DNA from: Thalassospira sp. TSL5-1 | Lineage (GTDB): Bacteria > Pseudomonadota > Alphaproteobacteria > Rhodospirillales > Thalassospiraceae | Reading direction: 5' to 3' | Length of the DNA: 64,000 bases | Assembly: GCF_001907695.1 (NCBI RefSeq) | Contig: NZ_KV880637.1 | Location: 1,116,001 to 1,180,000 of the forward strand | In this document: piece by piece, positions 35,669-46,768 of the stretch | Position numbering within the stretch: the first letter of the stretch is position 1 | Layout of the letters: every line of letters starts with the position of its first letter | Position numbers and translations under genes: made by a program | Notes under the pieces: model-generated | What the model was told of the DNA's origin: nothing | The model's input: only the letters and a program-made list of their open reading frames with translations | The model's database searches: none

Positions 35669-36385
35669 ATGACTGACCGCCCCGAAGACCGCAGTGCCAA
35701 AGGCAAACGCCGAACCCTGATTGCAATGGGCTGTGCCGTTGCCGTGATGGTGGGTTTGGTGATTTATTCCCCGACCCTGTATCGCATGTTTTGCGCCGTC
35801 ACCGGCGTGGGCGGCACGGTTCGGCAAATATCGGTACCCAATAAAACGGCCGATAATGCGGCTTCGCCGGAGCAGGGTGCTGATGCGACAAATGCAGTCG
35901 CAAATGCCGGTGATATGGTCGAGGTGTATTTTGATGCCAATGTCGCCAAGGGCCTGCCGTGGGAATTTTACCCCGAAGAACGCAAGGTTTCGGCCAAGCT
36001 GGGTGAACCGGTGAAGGTGTATTACTACGCCAAAAATACGTCGGACGAGACCATTGTTGCCCGCGCCGTTTTTAACGTTACGCCCTATAAATCCGCCCAG
36101 TATTTTTTCAAGATCGAATGTTTCTGCTTTACCAACGAAAAGCTGGCACCCGGTGAAAGTGCCCGGATGCCGCTGGTTTTGTATGTCGATGATCAGATCC
36201 ACAAAGATCCGAACACTTCAGAGGTCAAAGACATTACCCTGTCTTATACCTTCTATCGGCAATCGGACCTGTCTGAGCAGGAAATTGCCAATACCCGCGA
36301 GTTAAAGGCGGGATCTGACCAGATCGATGAAGAACTGTCCAAATCGGAAAAGATTGATCTCGAAAACGATGTGCGCCGTCACTAA
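35669..36385 (+). CDS. ctaG: Cytochrome c oxidase assembly protein Cox11/CtaG
   Basis: A 238-residue Cox11 protein: cytoplasmic N-terminus, one membrane helix (about 17-37, ATLIAMGCAVAVMVGLVIY-like), then a periplasmic Ig-like domain that delivers Cu(I) to the CuB site of cytochrome c oxidase subunit I. The copper motif IECFCFTNEKL and KSAQYFFKIE are intact. The frame is open for 43 codons upstream, but the ATG at 35669 gives the family length. No ctaCDE genes are beside it, so it is an orphan assembly gene. It is followed after 35 bp by a PCu(A)C-like gene. Confidence 0.92.
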   Translation: MTDRPEDRSAKGKRRTLIAMGCAVAVMVGLVIYSPTLYRMFCAVTGVGGTVRQISVPNKTADNAASPEQGADATNAVANAGDMVEVYFDANVAKGLPWEFYPEERKVSAKLGEPVKVYYYAKNTSDETIVARAVFNVTPYKSAQYFFKIECFCFTNEKLAPGESARMPLVLYVDDQIHKDPNTSEVKDITLSYTFYRQSDLSEQEIANTRELKAGSDQIDEELSKSEKIDLENDVRRH

Positions 36386-36420
36386 GGCCGCCGTCAGGGA
36401 ATAAAGAATAGGGGAGCCTT

Positions 36421-36912
36421 ATGAAACCTCGGAATATCCGTTTACGTCGATATCTGGTAGCGGCGGCCTTTGCGGTTGGTGTTGGTGGCATCGTTAGTGG
36501 CGGTGGCACGGGCTTTTTGCCGCCACAGGCGGCGGCGCATAGCTATACGTTGGGCACAATCATGATTGGTCATTTTTGGGCTCCGCCGGTGGCGCAGGGT
36601 GCCAAGGGGGCGGCGGTTTATGGCCCGTTCCTGAATGCCGGAACCCAAGCTGTGACCCTGGAGGGAGCCAGCACCGCCATTGCCGACAAGGTGCGCTTCC
36701 GGATTGAAAAGGATGGCGTGGAAAGCTGGGTGGATCACATCACGCTGCCGCCCAATAAGCCGGTTGGCCTTGCCGCGTGGCGCGAACATATCTGGTTGTC
36801 GGGGTTAAAAAAACCGCTGGAAGAGGGTGGATCATTTGACCTGACGCTGGATTTTGGTGACGCTGGCCACAAAACGATCAAGATTGTCATTGAATCGGAA
36901 AGCGGCCATTAA
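36421..36912 (+). CDS. PCu(A)C-like periplasmic protein with degenerate copper site
   Basis: A 163-residue exported protein: a signal sequence (about 1-39, ending near PQAAA-HS) followed by a cupredoxin-like DUF461/PCu(A)C domain. It is recognised by AAVYGPFLNAG, ITLPPNKPV and EHIWLSGLKKPLEEG followed by DLTLDF. The normal H(M)X10MX21HXM copper ligands are largely missing: the final HxM reads HIW, and no Met or His stands at the other positions. It is co-directional with cox11 (35 bp), consistent with copper delivery to the oxidase, but the binding mode must differ or be lost. Confidence 0.8.
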   Translation: MKPRNIRLRRYLVAAAFAVGVGGIVSGGGTGFLPPQAAAHSYTLGTIMIGHFWAPPVAQGAKGAAVYGPFLNAGTQAVTLEGASTAIADKVRFRIEKDGVESWVDHITLPPNKPVGLAAWREHIWLSGLKKPLEEGGSFDLTLDFGDAGHKTIKIVIESESGH

Positions 36913-36960
36913 AGGTAAAAGGCTCTAGGGCTTTTAATGCCCTATTTGGGGGACATAACA

Positions 36961-36995
36961 AAAAGGCCCGCAACCGGGATGGTTGCGGGCCTTTT
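36961..36995. terminator. Bidirectional terminator between PCu(A)C-like and chemoreceptor genes
   Basis: AAAAGGCCCGCAACC (36961-36975) pairs perfectly with GGTTGCGGGCCTTTT (36981-36995), loop GGGAT. T runs follow on both strands, fitting the convergent genes. Confidence 0.92.
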
Positions 36996-37014
36996 GCGTT
37001 AAACAAAGCGTGTA

Positions 37015-39231
37015 TTACGATGCTGCGCGGTCGTGAGCCTTGTTGCGCAGGTCGTCGAGGATGGCATTGATGCGGTTGTTCAAAACGTGAATTTTCTGAG
37101 CGGCATCCTGCGAGGTTTGCAGAACTTCGCCAGAGAGTTCACCGGTTTTGCCGGTTTCATCCGCCACATCACTGATCGATGTCGAAACCATCCGGGTCCG
37201 TTCGGCAGCATTGCGAACGTTGCGGGTGATTTCGTTGGTGGCTGCACCCTGTTCCTCGACGGCAGCCGAAATGGTGGTGGCAATTTCATTGATGCTTTCA
37301 ATGATGCTGCCAATGGTCTCGATGGCGGAAACAGATTCACCGGTCGATTTCTGAATGCCGGAAATTTGGCCGGCAATCTCGTCGGTGGCTTTTTCCGTCT
37401 GGTTGGCGAGGTTTTTGACCTCGGCGGCAACCACGGCAAAGCCTTTACCGGCGTCACCGGCACGGGCGGCCTCGATGGTGGCATTCAGGGCCAGAAGGTT
37501 GGTTTGCTCTGCAATATCGGTAATCAGGGCAATAACCTCGCCAATGCGATTGGCCGACTGCGACAGGCTGTTGACCAGATCGTTGGTTTCACGCGCCTTG
37601 TTGGCCGCTTCGTTGGAAATGCGGGTCGATTCTGCCATCTGGCGGTTGATTTCCGCATTCGATGCCGCCAGCTGTTCGGTTGCAGCGGCCACGGTTTCCA
37701 CATTGTTGGTGGCTTCGCGTGCCGATGTTGCAACATCTTCGCTTTGGTTCGAGACCTTTTCGGCGCTATGCGTCATCTGGCCTGAAACGCCCTGAAGCTG
37801 TTCAGCCAGGGCCGCGATTTCGCCAACGGCACTTTCGACTTCACCCTGCAGGGTGTCTGCCAGGCCCAGCAGTTCGTCGCGCAGGGCTTCGTTGCGTTCA
37901 CGATTAAGGCGCTCTGCCTCTGCCTGCATTTCACGAACCTTAAGGGCATTGTCCTTAAAGACCTCGACCGCACGGCCCATCGCGGAAATTTCGTCGTTCC
38001 CCTTGGCCGGTACGGTAACGTCAAGATTGCCATCGGCAAGCTGGATCATGGTTTGTTGCAGTCCGCCAAGGCGGCGCAGCAGGTTGCCACGGACATAAAT
38101 CACGTAAATTGCCAATGACAGCAAAACAGCGATTGCCGCTACGATATATAGAATAAGCGAGCTTTGTTTTTGCAGTTCGCGTGCTTCTGACGCCGCAGTA
38201 TCAACATCCTGTTGCAGCGACTCGACGACCTGGTCCACGCTCGCACCCATTGCCCCTGCAAATTCGCCAGCCTGTGTGACAAGTTTTTGGGATTCAATTG
38301 CCGCCTTCAATTCGCGGCTTTGCAGGTCAGGAAGGCTATCGGGTCCGACAGAAAGCTTTTCCATTTTGCCAATCAGGTCTTCATAAAACTTGATCAGCTT
38401 GGGGTTGCCCAAATCCTTGAGCATGTTTTTGGCATCGCTGTAGCTGCCGCGTGCCCGGACACCGACAATCGACAGGCGGGTTAAATCCCGCTCTGAGGCG
38501 GCGCCAATAATAATATTGGAAACCTGGTTGCCAATATTGGTCAGCGCGACCAGCGGTGCGCGCTTGGAAACGCTGTCATGATATTTGAACAGGGATGCGA
38601 TCAGGTCTTCACGCGGTTGACGGGTCTGGGCCAGAGGGCTTTGGCGCAGTTCCTGAACCATTTCCGAAATTTGACCCAACTGGTTTGATGTCACCGTCAT
38701 CAGGGGTTTCAGCGTGCTGACAAAGCGCTCTGACATGTTTTGAAAATCTTTAAGCTTCTCGGATTTTTCATCGCCGATCTTAAAGCGTTTCTGTGTCAGG
38801 TCGTGCAGCGTGGCCAGAGTGTCCTGAAGTTTGGCACTGTTGGTTTCAATCTCGTCAAGAGTTGCGGACTGTATGCCTGACCCACGCAGTTCTTCGATTT
38901 GTTTTTTCAAAGAGATGATGCGTGTGTCGAGTTCAGCTTTGACGCTTTCTTCTTCTTTTGGGGTGGATGCTGCCGCTATGCGCGGTGCAATTGCCACGAT
39001 TTCAGCACTTTCCGTGGCGAGTTGCTGGGCGCTGAACATGGGTGGCAGTTTTTGTTCAGTGATGCTGTCTAGCTGCGAGCCAAACCGCCCGAATGCGAGC
39101 GCCCCGACCGTTGCAGCAATCACAGCCATCAATCCAACCAGTGCAAAGGAAACGAGCAGTTTGCCTCGAACTCCCATGCCACTGTTTTGCACGGATTTTC
39201 GCTGGTTCCGGCTTCCCGTATTCTGTTGCAT
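37015..39231 (-). CDS. Methyl-accepting chemotaxis protein A of a tandem pair
   Basis: A 738-residue chemoreceptor: membrane helix at about 24-48, a large helical periplasmic domain (50-355), second helix at about 358-380, HAMP (381-434) and signalling domain (about 460-735). The hairpin tip [20 protein letters not shown] (573-592) is intact. No CheR-binding pentapeptide at the end (HDRAAS). Its closest relative in the window is the next gene upstream, nearly identical in the signalling half and diverged in the sensor half. The ligand is unknown. Confidence 0.94.
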   Translation of the reverse strand: MQQNTGSRNQRKSVQNSGMGVRGKLLVSFALVGLMAVIAATVGALAFGRFGSQLDSITEQKLPPMFSAQQLATESAEIVAIAPRIAAASTPKEEESVKAELDTRIISLKKQIEELRGSGIQSATLDEIETNSAKLQDTLATLHDLTQKRFKIGDEKSEKLKDFQNMSERFVSTLKPLMTVTSNQLGQISEMVQELRQSPLAQTRQPREDLIASLFKYHDSVSKRAPLVALTNIGNQVSNIIIGAASERDLTRLSIVGVRARGSYSDAKNMLKDLGNPKLIKFYEDLIGKMEKLSVGPDSLPDLQSRELKAAIESQKLVTQAGEFAGAMGASVDQVVESLQQDVDTAASEARELQKQSSLILYIVAAIAVLLSLAIYVIYVRGNLLRRLGGLQQTMIQLADGNLDVTVPAKGNDEISAMGRAVEVFKDNALKVREMQAEAERLNRERNEALRDELLGLADTLQGEVESAVGEIAALAEQLQGVSGQMTHSAEKVSNQSEDVATSAREATNNVETVAAATEQLAASNAEINRQMAESTRISNEAANKARETNDLVNSLSQSANRIGEVIALITDIAEQTNLLALNATIEAARAGDAGKGFAVVAAEVKNLANQTEKATDEIAGQISGIQKSTGESVSAIETIGSIIESINEIATTISAAVEEQGAATNEITRNVRNAAERTRMVSTSISDVADETGKTGELSGEVLQTSQDAAQKIHVLNNRINAILDDLRNKAHDRAAS

Positions 39232-39674
39232 AAAGTCTTAACCCTGTGTTCTGCGGCTGGCTTATAAAAACCCTGTCCCTTGTACGGGAAATTCAGTAAG
39301 GACTATGCCGTTTTCACAACACCACGCCGTGCAGACGCAGATATGCGGCTGCTAGAATGTCAAAAATGTTTCAGGTATTTTCAGGCCAGAATGTTGGCTC
39401 CCCAGCTGGCCCACCCCCGAATTGGTTTATTTATTTATAACATACTACCAAAGTTCAAGTAATTGGTTTGTTTTATATACAGGCGTATGGATCAGTTATT
39501 CTGATACCGGTTTTTCTTATGCCTCTGGAATTGTATGGATGACCTAAAGTTGCGAATTTGAGTTGCCGGGCTCGCGCCGAAAAAATGCCCCCGCCTTTTT
39601 GGGGCGGGGGCATCGGTATTGACATGGTGAGCCTGTTTTAGGTCAGGCGTGGATTTGGGCTGTTTTCTGTCCCG
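39232..39674. other. 443-bp AT-rich stretch between the two chemoreceptors
   Basis: It holds the promoter region of the left receptor and, at 39580-39613, the terminator of the right one. The centre (39420-39500) is very AT-rich. No gene seen; a 60-codon frame at 39280 has no ribosome-binding site. Confidence 0.5.
39580..39613 (-). terminator. Terminator of chemoreceptor B
   Basis: ATGCCCCCGCC (39585-39595) pairs with GGCGGGGGCAT (39603-39613). On the minus strand the hairpin is followed by T6, so it ends the right-hand receptor gene. Confidence 0.88.
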
Positions 39675-41900
39675 TCAGGCCTTCGCACGATCATGGGCCT
39701 GTTTGCGCAGGTCTTCCAGAATTGTCCCAATACGCTCGCGCAGGTTTTCAACTTTTTGCGACGCGGTTTGTGCCGTTTGCAGAACCTGATCGGAGAGTTC
39801 GCCGGTTTTGGTCGTTTCACTGGCAACTTCGTTGATGGAGCTTGAAACGGCACGGGTTCGATCAGCCGCACCGCGCACATTGCGGGTGATTTCGTTGGTG
39901 GCCGATCCCTGCTGCTCGATCGCGGCCGAAATCGTGGTGGCAATTTCATTGATGTTTTCAATGATGCTGCCAATGGTTTCGATTGCCGAAACGGATTCAC
40001 CGGTCGATTTTTGAATGCCGGTAATCTGTCCGGCAATTTCATCGGTGGCTTTTTCCGTTTGATTGGCAAGGTTTTTAACCTCGGCGGCAACGACGGCAAA
40101 GCCTTTGCCGGCATCACCCGCGCGGGCCGCCTCGATGGTGGCATTCAGGGCCAAAAGGTTGGTTTGTTCGGCAATGTCGGTAATCAGGGCGATGACTTCG
40201 CCAATGCGATTGGCCGACAGCGACAGGCTGTTGACCAGTTCGTTGGTTTCACGCGCCTTTTGGGCCGCATCATTTGAAATCCGGGTTGATTCTGCCATTT
40301 GCCGATTAATCTCGGCATTCGACGCCGAAAGTTCCTCTGTGGCGGCGGCAACAGTTTCGACATTGCTGGTGGCTTCCTGGGCAGAGGAAGCGACATCCTC
40401 GCTTTGTGTGGAAACAAGGTCCGCACTCTGGCTCATTTGCCCGGAAACGCCCTGAAGCTGTTCGGCAAGGGCGGCAATTTCGCCGACCGCGCTTTCCACT
40501 TCACCTTGCAGGGTATCAGCAAGGGTTAGCAATTCGTCGCGCAGGCTTTCGTTGCGCTCCCGGTTGAGGCGTTCTTCCTCGGCCTGCATTTCGCGTACTT
40601 TAACCGCGTTATCCTTGAAGACCTCGACCGCCCGGCCCATTGCGGTAATTTCGTCATTGCCGCGCACGGGGACAGGCACATCAAGGTTGCCACTGGCCAG
40701 CGTGACCATTGTTTTTTGCAATCCATCAAGGCGACGCAGCAGGCTGCCGCGCACATAGATCACATAAATGGCAAGTGACAGCAGAATGGCGACGATGCCG
40801 ACAATATAAAGTACAGTCGAGCTTTGTTTCTGCAAGGTTTCCGCACTGGATGCGGATGCGTCCACTTTATCTTGCAGCGTGCTGACCAGCGTTGCGACAT
40901 TGTCCCGCAGCGCATTGGCCGCAGTTGCGCTTTCGGCAACAAATTTTTGTGCGGTTTGCGTGGCCTCCAGCTCTTTGCTTCGAAGGGTCGGAATGCTTCC
41001 GTCCCCGATCGACAGGCTTTCCATATTGTCGATAAGCTTATTATAGAAAGTCTGGAGTTTTTTGTTGTCCATGCCGGCAATCAGATTGCGGGCATCGGCA
41101 TAATTGCCACGGACACGGACTGCCGCGATTGAAAGACGGACGGGCTGGGTTTCGGTGCTGGATGATACAATCAGGTTGGTCGCAGCGGCACCCTGGCGTT
41201 CGATATTGAGGATCGGCGCGCGTGTTTGCACGGCATCGTGCAGTTTGTAGTATTCCTTGAGCAAGTCTTCCTTGCTCATTTCCATCACATTGACCGGATC
41301 GGCGCGCAGTCTTTTAACCGTTGCATCGGCTTGGGAAATGTCGTTTTGCGTGTAAGACAGTAACGGCTTGAGCGTGTCGTTATAGCGTTTGCTGAGTTCA
41401 AGAAATTTTTCGGTTTTGTCCGTTTTTTCCGAAGAAACCGAAAAACGGGCCTGGGTTGCCTCGTGAAGCGATGTCAGCATCTGTTCGAGCTGTTCACGAT
41501 TGGCGTCAATCTGCTCCAGAATCTCGGGTTCGAGACCTGCCTCGCGTAACTGATTGATCTTGTCTTTCATCCCGATCAGGCGCTGATCAAGTTCGTCTTT
41601 GACGCCCTGTTCTTCTTCCGGGCTGGTTGCCGCGACAATACGCGGGGCAATTGCAACAATTTCGGCACTTTCCGTTGCAAGCTGCTGTGCGGCAAACATG
41701 GGCGGTAATTTTTCTTCGGTGATGTCGGCAAGTGTTATGCCAAACCGCCCGAAGGCAAATACGCCGACAATAACGGCTGCAACAGCCATAAGCCCCACAA
41801 GGGCAAAGGAAATCAGTAGTTTACCTTTTACACCCAGTCCCGAAGCGGGCTTCTTGGTTGTGCTGACTGGCCGTTTCGGGTTCCCTGTTTTTTTTCCCAT
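39675..41900 (-). CDS. Methyl-accepting chemotaxis protein B of a tandem pair
   Basis: A 741-residue chemoreceptor with the same layout as its neighbour: basic N-terminus, membrane helix at about 27-50, helical periplasmic sensor domain to about 358, second helix at about 360-382, HAMP and signalling domain. The hairpin tip [20 protein letters not shown] is identical to that of receptor A, and long stretches around it are the same. The periplasmic halves share pattern ([23 protein letters not shown]) but differ at most positions. AGGA lies just before the ATG. It arose by tandem duplication. Confidence 0.94.
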   Translation of the reverse strand: MGKKTGNPKRPVSTTKKPASGLGVKGKLLISFALVGLMAVAAVIVGVFAFGRFGITLADITEEKLPPMFAAQQLATESAEIVAIAPRIVAATSPEEEQGVKDELDQRLIGMKDKINQLREAGLEPEILEQIDANREQLEQMLTSLHEATQARFSVSSEKTDKTEKFLELSKRYNDTLKPLLSYTQNDISQADATVKRLRADPVNVMEMSKEDLLKEYYKLHDAVQTRAPILNIERQGAAATNLIVSSSTETQPVRLSIAAVRVRGNYADARNLIAGMDNKKLQTFYNKLIDNMESLSIGDGSIPTLRSKELEATQTAQKFVAESATAANALRDNVATLVSTLQDKVDASASSAETLQKQSSTVLYIVGIVAILLSLAIYVIYVRGSLLRRLDGLQKTMVTLASGNLDVPVPVRGNDEITAMGRAVEVFKDNAVKVREMQAEEERLNRERNESLRDELLTLADTLQGEVESAVGEIAALAEQLQGVSGQMSQSADLVSTQSEDVASSAQEATSNVETVAAATEELSASNAEINRQMAESTRISNDAAQKARETNELVNSLSLSANRIGEVIALITDIAEQTNLLALNATIEAARAGDAGKGFAVVAAEVKNLANQTEKATDEIAGQITGIQKSTGESVSAIETIGSIIENINEIATTISAAIEQQGSATNEITRNVRGAADRTRAVSSSINEVASETTKTGELSDQVLQTAQTASQKVENLRERIGTILEDLRKQAHDRAKA

Positions 41901-42448
41901 TCTGTCCTACCTTTTTGTTGTACCGATGTTCGTTCTCACCGGTTTTAAGAGGCACGGACCTTTGTAAAGGTTTCCGCTTAGTCGCCCTTCCCCTTGTTTG
42001 ATAACCCTTTTTGGTGGCTCAAACCCGATAGCATTGTTTTATTATGTTTATCGCTTTCGCAATATTGTTGCATTCTGTCGTGCTCTGCAATAGGCAAGCC
42101 GGTTTTGGCAAATAAAAAGCAAGTTGTCTCCTGATGCTTCAATAACGGGCCGGATCTGATTGATTATAAATTTGATCGTTCGTCCGTGATTTCCAGGGGG
42201 ATGGCGCAAATTGGCGGTTTGCGATGTGAATATGTGCGCGACCGCTGGACCTTGGCGCACAAACACGTTATAGGAGCGTGCGTTGCGTTCGCCTGCAGGG
42301 TGCCATTGGTCGTCTGGCGGCTGCGAATGCAAGACAGTTTCTCACAAAGTCGGGCCGGTACGGATACGATATGTATCTGGTTTCGGTCTGATCGGGGCCC
42401 GGGCGGCACCAGATCGATAACGTCATTCAAGAATACAGGTTTCAGGTT
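41901..42448. other. 548-bp divergent stretch before yebC, no gene recognised
   Basis: The left 280 bp are the AT-rich upstream region of chemoreceptor B. The right 260 bp are GC-richer and carry an open frame that merely runs into yebC in the wrong register. GCGCAC/GTGCGT pairing near 42256-42287 may form a hairpin in the yebC leader. No tRNA-like or known RNA motif was seen. Confidence 0.45.
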
Positions 42449-43195
42449 ATGGCCGGTCATTCCCAGTTTAAAAACATCATGCACCGCAAGGGCGCGCAGG
42501 ATAAAAAGCGCGCCAAGATCTTTACCAAGCTTGCCCGTGAAATCACGGTTTCGGCAAAGATCAGTGACGATATCAACAGTAACCCGCGTTTGCGTGCCGC
42601 TATTGCCGCAGCGCGCGGGCAGAACATGCCCAAGGACAATATCGACCGCGCCATTAAAAAGGCACTGGGTGCTGGCGAGGGCGAAAACTTTGAAGAAGTC
42701 CGTTATGAAGGTTATGGCACCGCGGGTGTTGCCGTCATCGTTGAAGCCCTGACCGATAACCGTAACCGTACGGCTTCCGAAGTGCGCGCTGCCTTTACCA
42801 AACATGGTGGCAACCTCGGTGAAACCGGTTCGGTTGGTTTTATGTTCAACCGTATCGGTGAAATCGTGTATCCGGCGGACAAAGGCGACGCGGATACCAT
42901 TTTTGAAGCCGCCCTTGAAGCCGGTGCCGCCAATGTGGAATCCGACGAGGAAAACCACGTTATTGAAACCGAGATCGAGGATCTGAACGCGGTTCGTGAA
43001 GCCCTGACCGAAACCTTTGGCGACCCGGAAAGTGCCAAACTGGTGTTCCGTCCGGCGACCACGGCTGAGATTTCGGTTGATCAGGCACAAAGCATCATGA
43101 AACTTGTTGATGTGCTTGAAGACAATGATGACGTCCAGAATGTCTGGACCAATGTCGAGTGGACGGACGAAATCGTCGCAGCTCTCGATAACTGA
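42449..43195 (+). CDS. YebC/PmpR-family protein
   Basis: A 248-residue member of the YebC/TACO1 family, annotated as DNA-binding regulators and now known to help translation of polyproline stretches. [23 protein letters not shown] (residues 3-25) is the hallmark N-terminus, followed by [17 protein letters not shown] and [16 protein letters not shown]. It precedes ruvCAB, the standard gene order, and has its own terminator. Confidence 0.96.
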   Translation: MAGHSQFKNIMHRKGAQDKKRAKIFTKLAREITVSAKISDDINSNPRLRAAIAAARGQNMPKDNIDRAIKKALGAGEGENFEEVRYEGYGTAGVAVIVEALTDNRNRTASEVRAAFTKHGGNLGETGSVGFMFNRIGEIVYPADKGDADTIFEAALEAGAANVESDEENHVIETEIEDLNAVREALTETFGDPESAKLVFRPATTAEISVDQAQSIMKLVDVLEDNDDVQNVWTNVEWTDEIVAALDN

Positions 43196-43202
43196 TCTTG
43201 CT

Positions 43203-43240
43203 TACGCCCGTCATTTTGCTTTGAATGACGGGCGTATTTT
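43203..43240 (+). terminator. Terminator of yebC
   Basis: TACGCCCGTCATT (43203-43215) pairs perfectly with AATGACGGGCGTA (43224-43236), 8-nt loop, then TTTT. Confidence 0.92.
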
Positions 43241-43290
43241 ATCTGGGCTATTGGCCCATTTGCTGAAAAATAACAACAGGTGATTGTTAC

Positions 43291-43812
43291 GTGGTCAGGG
43301 TTCTTGGCATCGATCCCGGTCTTCAGCGCACCGGATGGGGCGTGATCGACCTTCATGACAATCATATGCGCCATGTTGCCAATGGTGTGGTCAGTTCTAC
43401 GCAATCACTTTCGCTGGCCGAACGGCTGGTGCAGCTTTTTTCCGGCTTGACCGACATTATCAATGAATGGTCGCCTGATGAGGCTGCGGTTGAAGAAACA
43501 TTCGTCAATAAAAACCCGGTTTCAACGCTTAAACTGGGGCAGGCCCGTGGGGCGGCCCTGCTGGCACCGGCGCGGCTGGGCATTCCGGTTACGGAATATA
43601 CACCGAATGCTGTTAAAAAGACGGTGGTCGGGGCAGGGCATGCCGCCAAACAGCAGGTTGAAATGATGGTTTCAACCCTGTTGCCGGGCTGTAAAATTGC
43701 CGGTCCCGATGCGGCGGATGCGCTGGCGGTGGCAATTTGCCATGCCCAGCATGCAGGAACCCGTGCCATGATGAACCGCTATCATAATCAGAATGGGGGC
43801 GCGACGCGATGA
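43291..43812 (+). CDS. ruvC: Holliday junction resolvase RuvC
   Basis: A 173-residue endonuclease that cuts Holliday junctions. The acidic catalytic residues are visible in [13 protein letters not shown] (Asp7), [12 protein letters not shown] (Glu near 68) and [15 protein letters not shown] (two Asp near 143). The start is GTG, after a weak CAGGTGA. Its stop overlaps the ruvA start by four bases (ATGA). It is first gene of a tightly coupled ruvC-ruvA-ruvB-ybgC run. Confidence 0.96.
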   Translation: MVRVLGIDPGLQRTGWGVIDLHDNHMRHVANGVVSSTQSLSLAERLVQLFSGLTDIINEWSPDEAAVEETFVNKNPVSTLKLGQARGAALLAPARLGIPVTEYTPNAVKKTVVGAGHAAKQQVEMMVSTLLPGCKIAGPDAADALAVAICHAQHAGTRAMMNRYHNQNGGATR

Positions 43813-44504
43813 TTGCCAAATTGCGCGGCATTGTCGATTTTATCGGCGAAGATCACGTTATCATTGATGTTAACGGTGTTGGCTATCTTGTTTTTGCCTC
43901 GCGCCGCACACTCTCCATGATGCCTCCTGTGGGGGGGGATGCCGGTTTGATCATCGAAACCCATGTCCGTGAAGATCACATTCATCTTTATGGTTTTGCC
44001 GATCACGCGGAAAAACAGTGGTTTGCCCTTTTGACAACCGTTCAGGGGGTTGGGGCCAAGGTGGGCCTTGCCATTTTATCGGTTCTGTCCCCGACCGACC
44101 TTTTGCGCGCGCTGGCTTCCCAGGACACAACCGCCCTGTGCCGGGCGCCCGGCGTAGGGGCAAAGGTGGCAACACGTATTGTTGGCGAGTTAAAAGACAA
44201 GGCTGCCAAGCTAAACCTTGGCCCGGTCGCCGCACCGGTGGTGGCACCTGCACCTGTTGCGGAAAAGGCCGAGGGGAAAGCAAAACCGTCGCGTAAAAAA
44301 GCAGCGCCTGCCGAAGCTGCGGCCCCCGAAGCCCCGGTGATTGATGATGGTGCGATCATGGCCGATGCCGTTTCCGCGCTGGTGAATTTGGGCTATGGCC
44401 GCTCCGAGGCGTTTGGTGCTGTGGGCAAGGCCGCGCAGAATGCGGGCGAGAACCGAAATCTTGATACGCTGATCCGTTTGGGCCTAAAGGAGCTTAGCGC
44501 GTGA
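43809..44504 (+). CDS. ruvA: Holliday junction branch migration protein RuvA
   Basis: A 231-residue RuvA, the tetramer that holds the junction and loads RuvB. The OB-fold N-terminus ([21 protein letters not shown]), the helix-hairpin-helix region ([31 protein letters not shown]) and the small C-terminal domain ([17 protein letters not shown]) are all present. A Pro/Ala/Lys-rich linker of about 40 residues before the last domain makes it longer than E. coli RuvA (203). It overlaps both neighbours by four bases. Confidence 0.96.
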   Translation: MIAKLRGIVDFIGEDHVIIDVNGVGYLVFASRRTLSMMPPVGGDAGLIIETHVREDHIHLYGFADHAEKQWFALLTTVQGVGAKVGLAILSVLSPTDLLRALASQDTTALCRAPGVGAKVATRIVGELKDKAAKLNLGPVAAPVVAPAPVAEKAEGKAKPSRKKAAPAEAAAPEAPVIDDGAIMADAVSALVNLGYGRSEAFGAVGKAAQNAGENRNLDTLIRLGLKELSA

Positions 44505-45580
44505 ACGAGGAAAACGACCGCCTGCTCAGTGGCGAACGCAATGCCGAAGACCGCCAGGAAGGGTCTTTGCGTCCGCGCAGGCTGGATGATTTTACCGGCC
44601 AGAAAGAAGTACGTGAAAATCTGGATGTTTTTATTCAGGCGGCCCGTGGTCGTGAAGAGGCAATGGACCATGTGCTGTTTTTCGGGCCCCCAGGGCTGGG
44701 CAAAACCACATTGTCGCAAATCGTTGCCAGCGAACTGGGTGTGGGTTTTCGTGCCACATCCGGCCCGGTGATTGCCAAGGCGGGGGATCTTGCTGCCCTT
44801 TTGACCAATTTGCAGCCACGTGATGTGCTGTTTATTGACGAAATCCATCGTCTGAACCCGGCAGTTGAAGAAATCCTGTATCCGGCGATGGAGGATTTTC
44901 AGCTTGACCTGATCATTGGCGAGGGGCCAGCGGCACGTTCCGTGCGGATTGATTTGCCGCCTTTTACCTTGGTCGGCGCAACAACCCGGTCCGGGCTTTT
45001 GACAACCCCCTTGCGGGATCGTTTTGGCATCCCGTTGCGTTTGCGGTTTTACGAGCCGGAAGAACTGGTGGATATTGTTGCGCGCGGGGCAAAATTGCTT
45101 AATTTTGACATGACCCGCGATGGCGCAATGGAAATTGCCCGCCGGTCAAGGGGAACGCCGCGCATTGCCGGGCGTTTGTTGCGGCGGGTAAGAGACTTTG
45201 CCGTGGTTGCAGGGAAGTCGCCAGTGAATGCCTTTATCGCCGATGCCGCCCTGACCCGGCTGGAGGTGGACAATCTGGGCCTTGATAGCCAGGACCGGCG
45301 CTATCTGACCTGTATTGCCAGCAATTATGGCGGCGGGCCGGTGGGCGTTGATACGCTGGCGGCAGCCCTGTCGGAAGAACGCGATACGATCGAAGATGTG
45401 ATTGAACCCTATTTGTTGCAGCAGGGTCTTATTCAGCGAACGCCACGCGGTCGGATGCTTGGCGTTAAGGGGTTTAATCATCTTGGATTAACGCCGCCCC
45501 GCAGTCAGGCGGGGGTTCCCATGTCGGACCTGTTTGAAAGCGAAGCCCTGAAAAATGCAAATGACGAAGGTGACGCATGA
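44501..45580 (+). CDS. ruvB: Holliday junction branch migration ATPase RuvB
   Basis: A 359-residue AAA+ motor driving branch migration. Walker A is GPPGLGKT (62-69), Walker B is LFIDEIHRL, and the sensor region is [19 protein letters not shown]. The C-terminal winged helix ([15 protein letters not shown]) is complete. It starts with GTG inside the ruvA stop (GTGA) and ends in an ATGA overlap with ybgC, so the four genes are translated as a unit. Confidence 0.97.
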   Translation: MNEENDRLLSGERNAEDRQEGSLRPRRLDDFTGQKEVRENLDVFIQAARGREEAMDHVLFFGPPGLGKTTLSQIVASELGVGFRATSGPVIAKAGDLAALLTNLQPRDVLFIDEIHRLNPAVEEILYPAMEDFQLDLIIGEGPAARSVRIDLPPFTLVGATTRSGLLTTPLRDRFGIPLRLRFYEPEELVDIVARGAKLLNFDMTRDGAMEIARRSRGTPRIAGRLLRRVRDFAVVAGKSPVNAFIADAALTRLEVDNLGLDSQDRRYLTCIASNYGGGPVGVDTLAAALSEERDTIEDVIEPYLLQQGLIQRTPRGRMLGVKGFNHLGLTPPRSQAGVPMSDLFESEALKNANDEGDA

Positions 45581-46026
45581 GCGACGCGCTTTTGGGAACC
45601 CTTGACGGAAAACGCCACATCTACCCGTTTTGCGTGTTTTACGAGGATACCGATGCCGGTGGAATTGTATATCATGCGCAATACCTTGCCTTTGCCGAGC
45701 GTGGCCGGACGTCAATGGTGAATTTATTGGGTTTTTCCAATAGAAACATTGCCGAACGCCACAAAGTTGCCATAGCGGTTCGACATTGTACCGTCGATTT
45801 CCGTCGGGCTGCGCGGCTTGAGGACCGGTTGACTGTGGAAAGTCGATTGATCCGAATGGGCGGTGCGTCACTGGGGTTCGAGCAAAAAATCATGCGTGAT
45901 GGCGAGGAACTGGTCGTAATCGATATCGTTCTGGCCTGCATGTCGCTTGAAACCTTCAAGGCGCAACGCCTGCCGGATGAATTAAGAAATGTGTTCAGTG
46001 ACTATCTGGATGTGAACGAGGGCTAA
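45577..46026 (+). CDS. ybgC: Tol-Pal-associated acyl-CoA thioesterase YbgC
   Basis: A 149-residue hot-dog-fold thioesterase. The active-site motif [17 protein letters not shown] (residues 19-35) with its Asp is intact. YbgC acts on acyl-CoA or acyl-ACP and is linked to phospholipid metabolism at the inner membrane. It heads the Tol-Pal genes, its normal place, but is translationally coupled to ruvB and may share its promoter. Confidence 0.95.
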   Translation: MSDALLGTLDGKRHIYPFCVFYEDTDAGGIVYHAQYLAFAERGRTSMVNLLGFSNRNIAERHKVAIAVRHCTVDFRRAARLEDRLTVESRLIRMGGASLGFEQKIMRDGEELVVIDIVLACMSLETFKAQRLPDELRNVFSDYLDVNEG

Positions 46027-46033
46027 AGAAACG

Positions 46034-46765
46034 ATGGAAAATCAGGTTGTCGATGCCGTGTCGCTTGGCCAGTCGGTGATGGCGCATGACATGTCGATGT
46101 GGGGGCTGTTTGTCCAGGCCGGTCTGGTCGTCAAAGTGATCATGATCGGTCTTTTGCTGTCATCCGTCTGGGTGTGGGCAATTGTCTTTGAAAAAACCTT
46201 CCGTCTGCGCAAATTGCGTGCCCAAGCCAATCAGTTTGAAGAGGCCTTTTGGTCGGGTGGGTCGCTTGAGGACCTGTATGACCGCATTGCTGATCGGCCC
46301 AAAGACCCGATGGCCGCGATATTTGTCTCCGCCATGCGCGAATGGCGTCGCTCCAATGCGCGCGGTGTGCATGGCGAAACCATGCGGGCACGCCTGCAAC
46401 AGCGCCTAGAACGGGCAATGGAAGTCACCCTGGGCCGGGAAATGGACCGTGTTGAAAAATACATGACCTTTTTGGCATCGGTTGGGTCAACGGCGCCATT
46501 TGTGGGGCTGTTTGGCACGGTTTGGGGCATTATGGCGTCGTTCCAGTCTATCGCGGCGTCCAAAAATACGTCGCTGGCGGTGGTGGCCCCAGGGATTGCC
46601 GAGGCCCTGTTTGCAACGGCTATTGGCCTTGTGGCTGCTATTCCTGCTGTTGTGGCCTATAATAAAATTTCAAGCGACCTGAATCGCTATGGCAACCGGC
46701 TGGAAGCCTTTGTCGATGAATTCAGTTCGATCCTTTCCCGCCAGCTTGATGAAAAACGGGATTAA
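46034..46765 (+). CDS. tolQ: Tol-Pal system protein TolQ
   Basis: A 243-residue inner-membrane channel subunit of the TolQ/ExbB/MotA class, with three helices: about 24-46 (LVVKVIMIGLLLSSVWVWAI), about 145-167 (FLASVGSTAPFVGLFGTVWG) and about 180-205 (GIAEALFATAIGLVAAIPAV). With TolR it uses the proton gradient to energise TolA during cell constriction. It lies seven bases after ybgC. Confidence 0.96.
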   Translation: MENQVVDAVSLGQSVMAHDMSMWGLFVQAGLVVKVIMIGLLLSSVWVWAIVFEKTFRLRKLRAQANQFEEAFWSGGSLEDLYDRIADRPKDPMAAIFVSAMREWRRSNARGVHGETMRARLQQRLERAMEVTLGREMDRVEKYMTFLASVGSTAPFVGLFGTVWGIMASFQSIAASKNTSLAVVAPGIAEALFATAIGLVAAIPAVVAYNKISSDLNRYGNRLEAFVDEFSSILSRQLDEKRD

Positions 46766-46768
46766 TTT

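Noticed and set aside
42164-43090. 308-codon open frame antisense to yebC, and a plus-strand frame from 42186 into yebC
   Set aside because: Both overlap the conserved YebC protein in other registers and contain no recognisable sequence.
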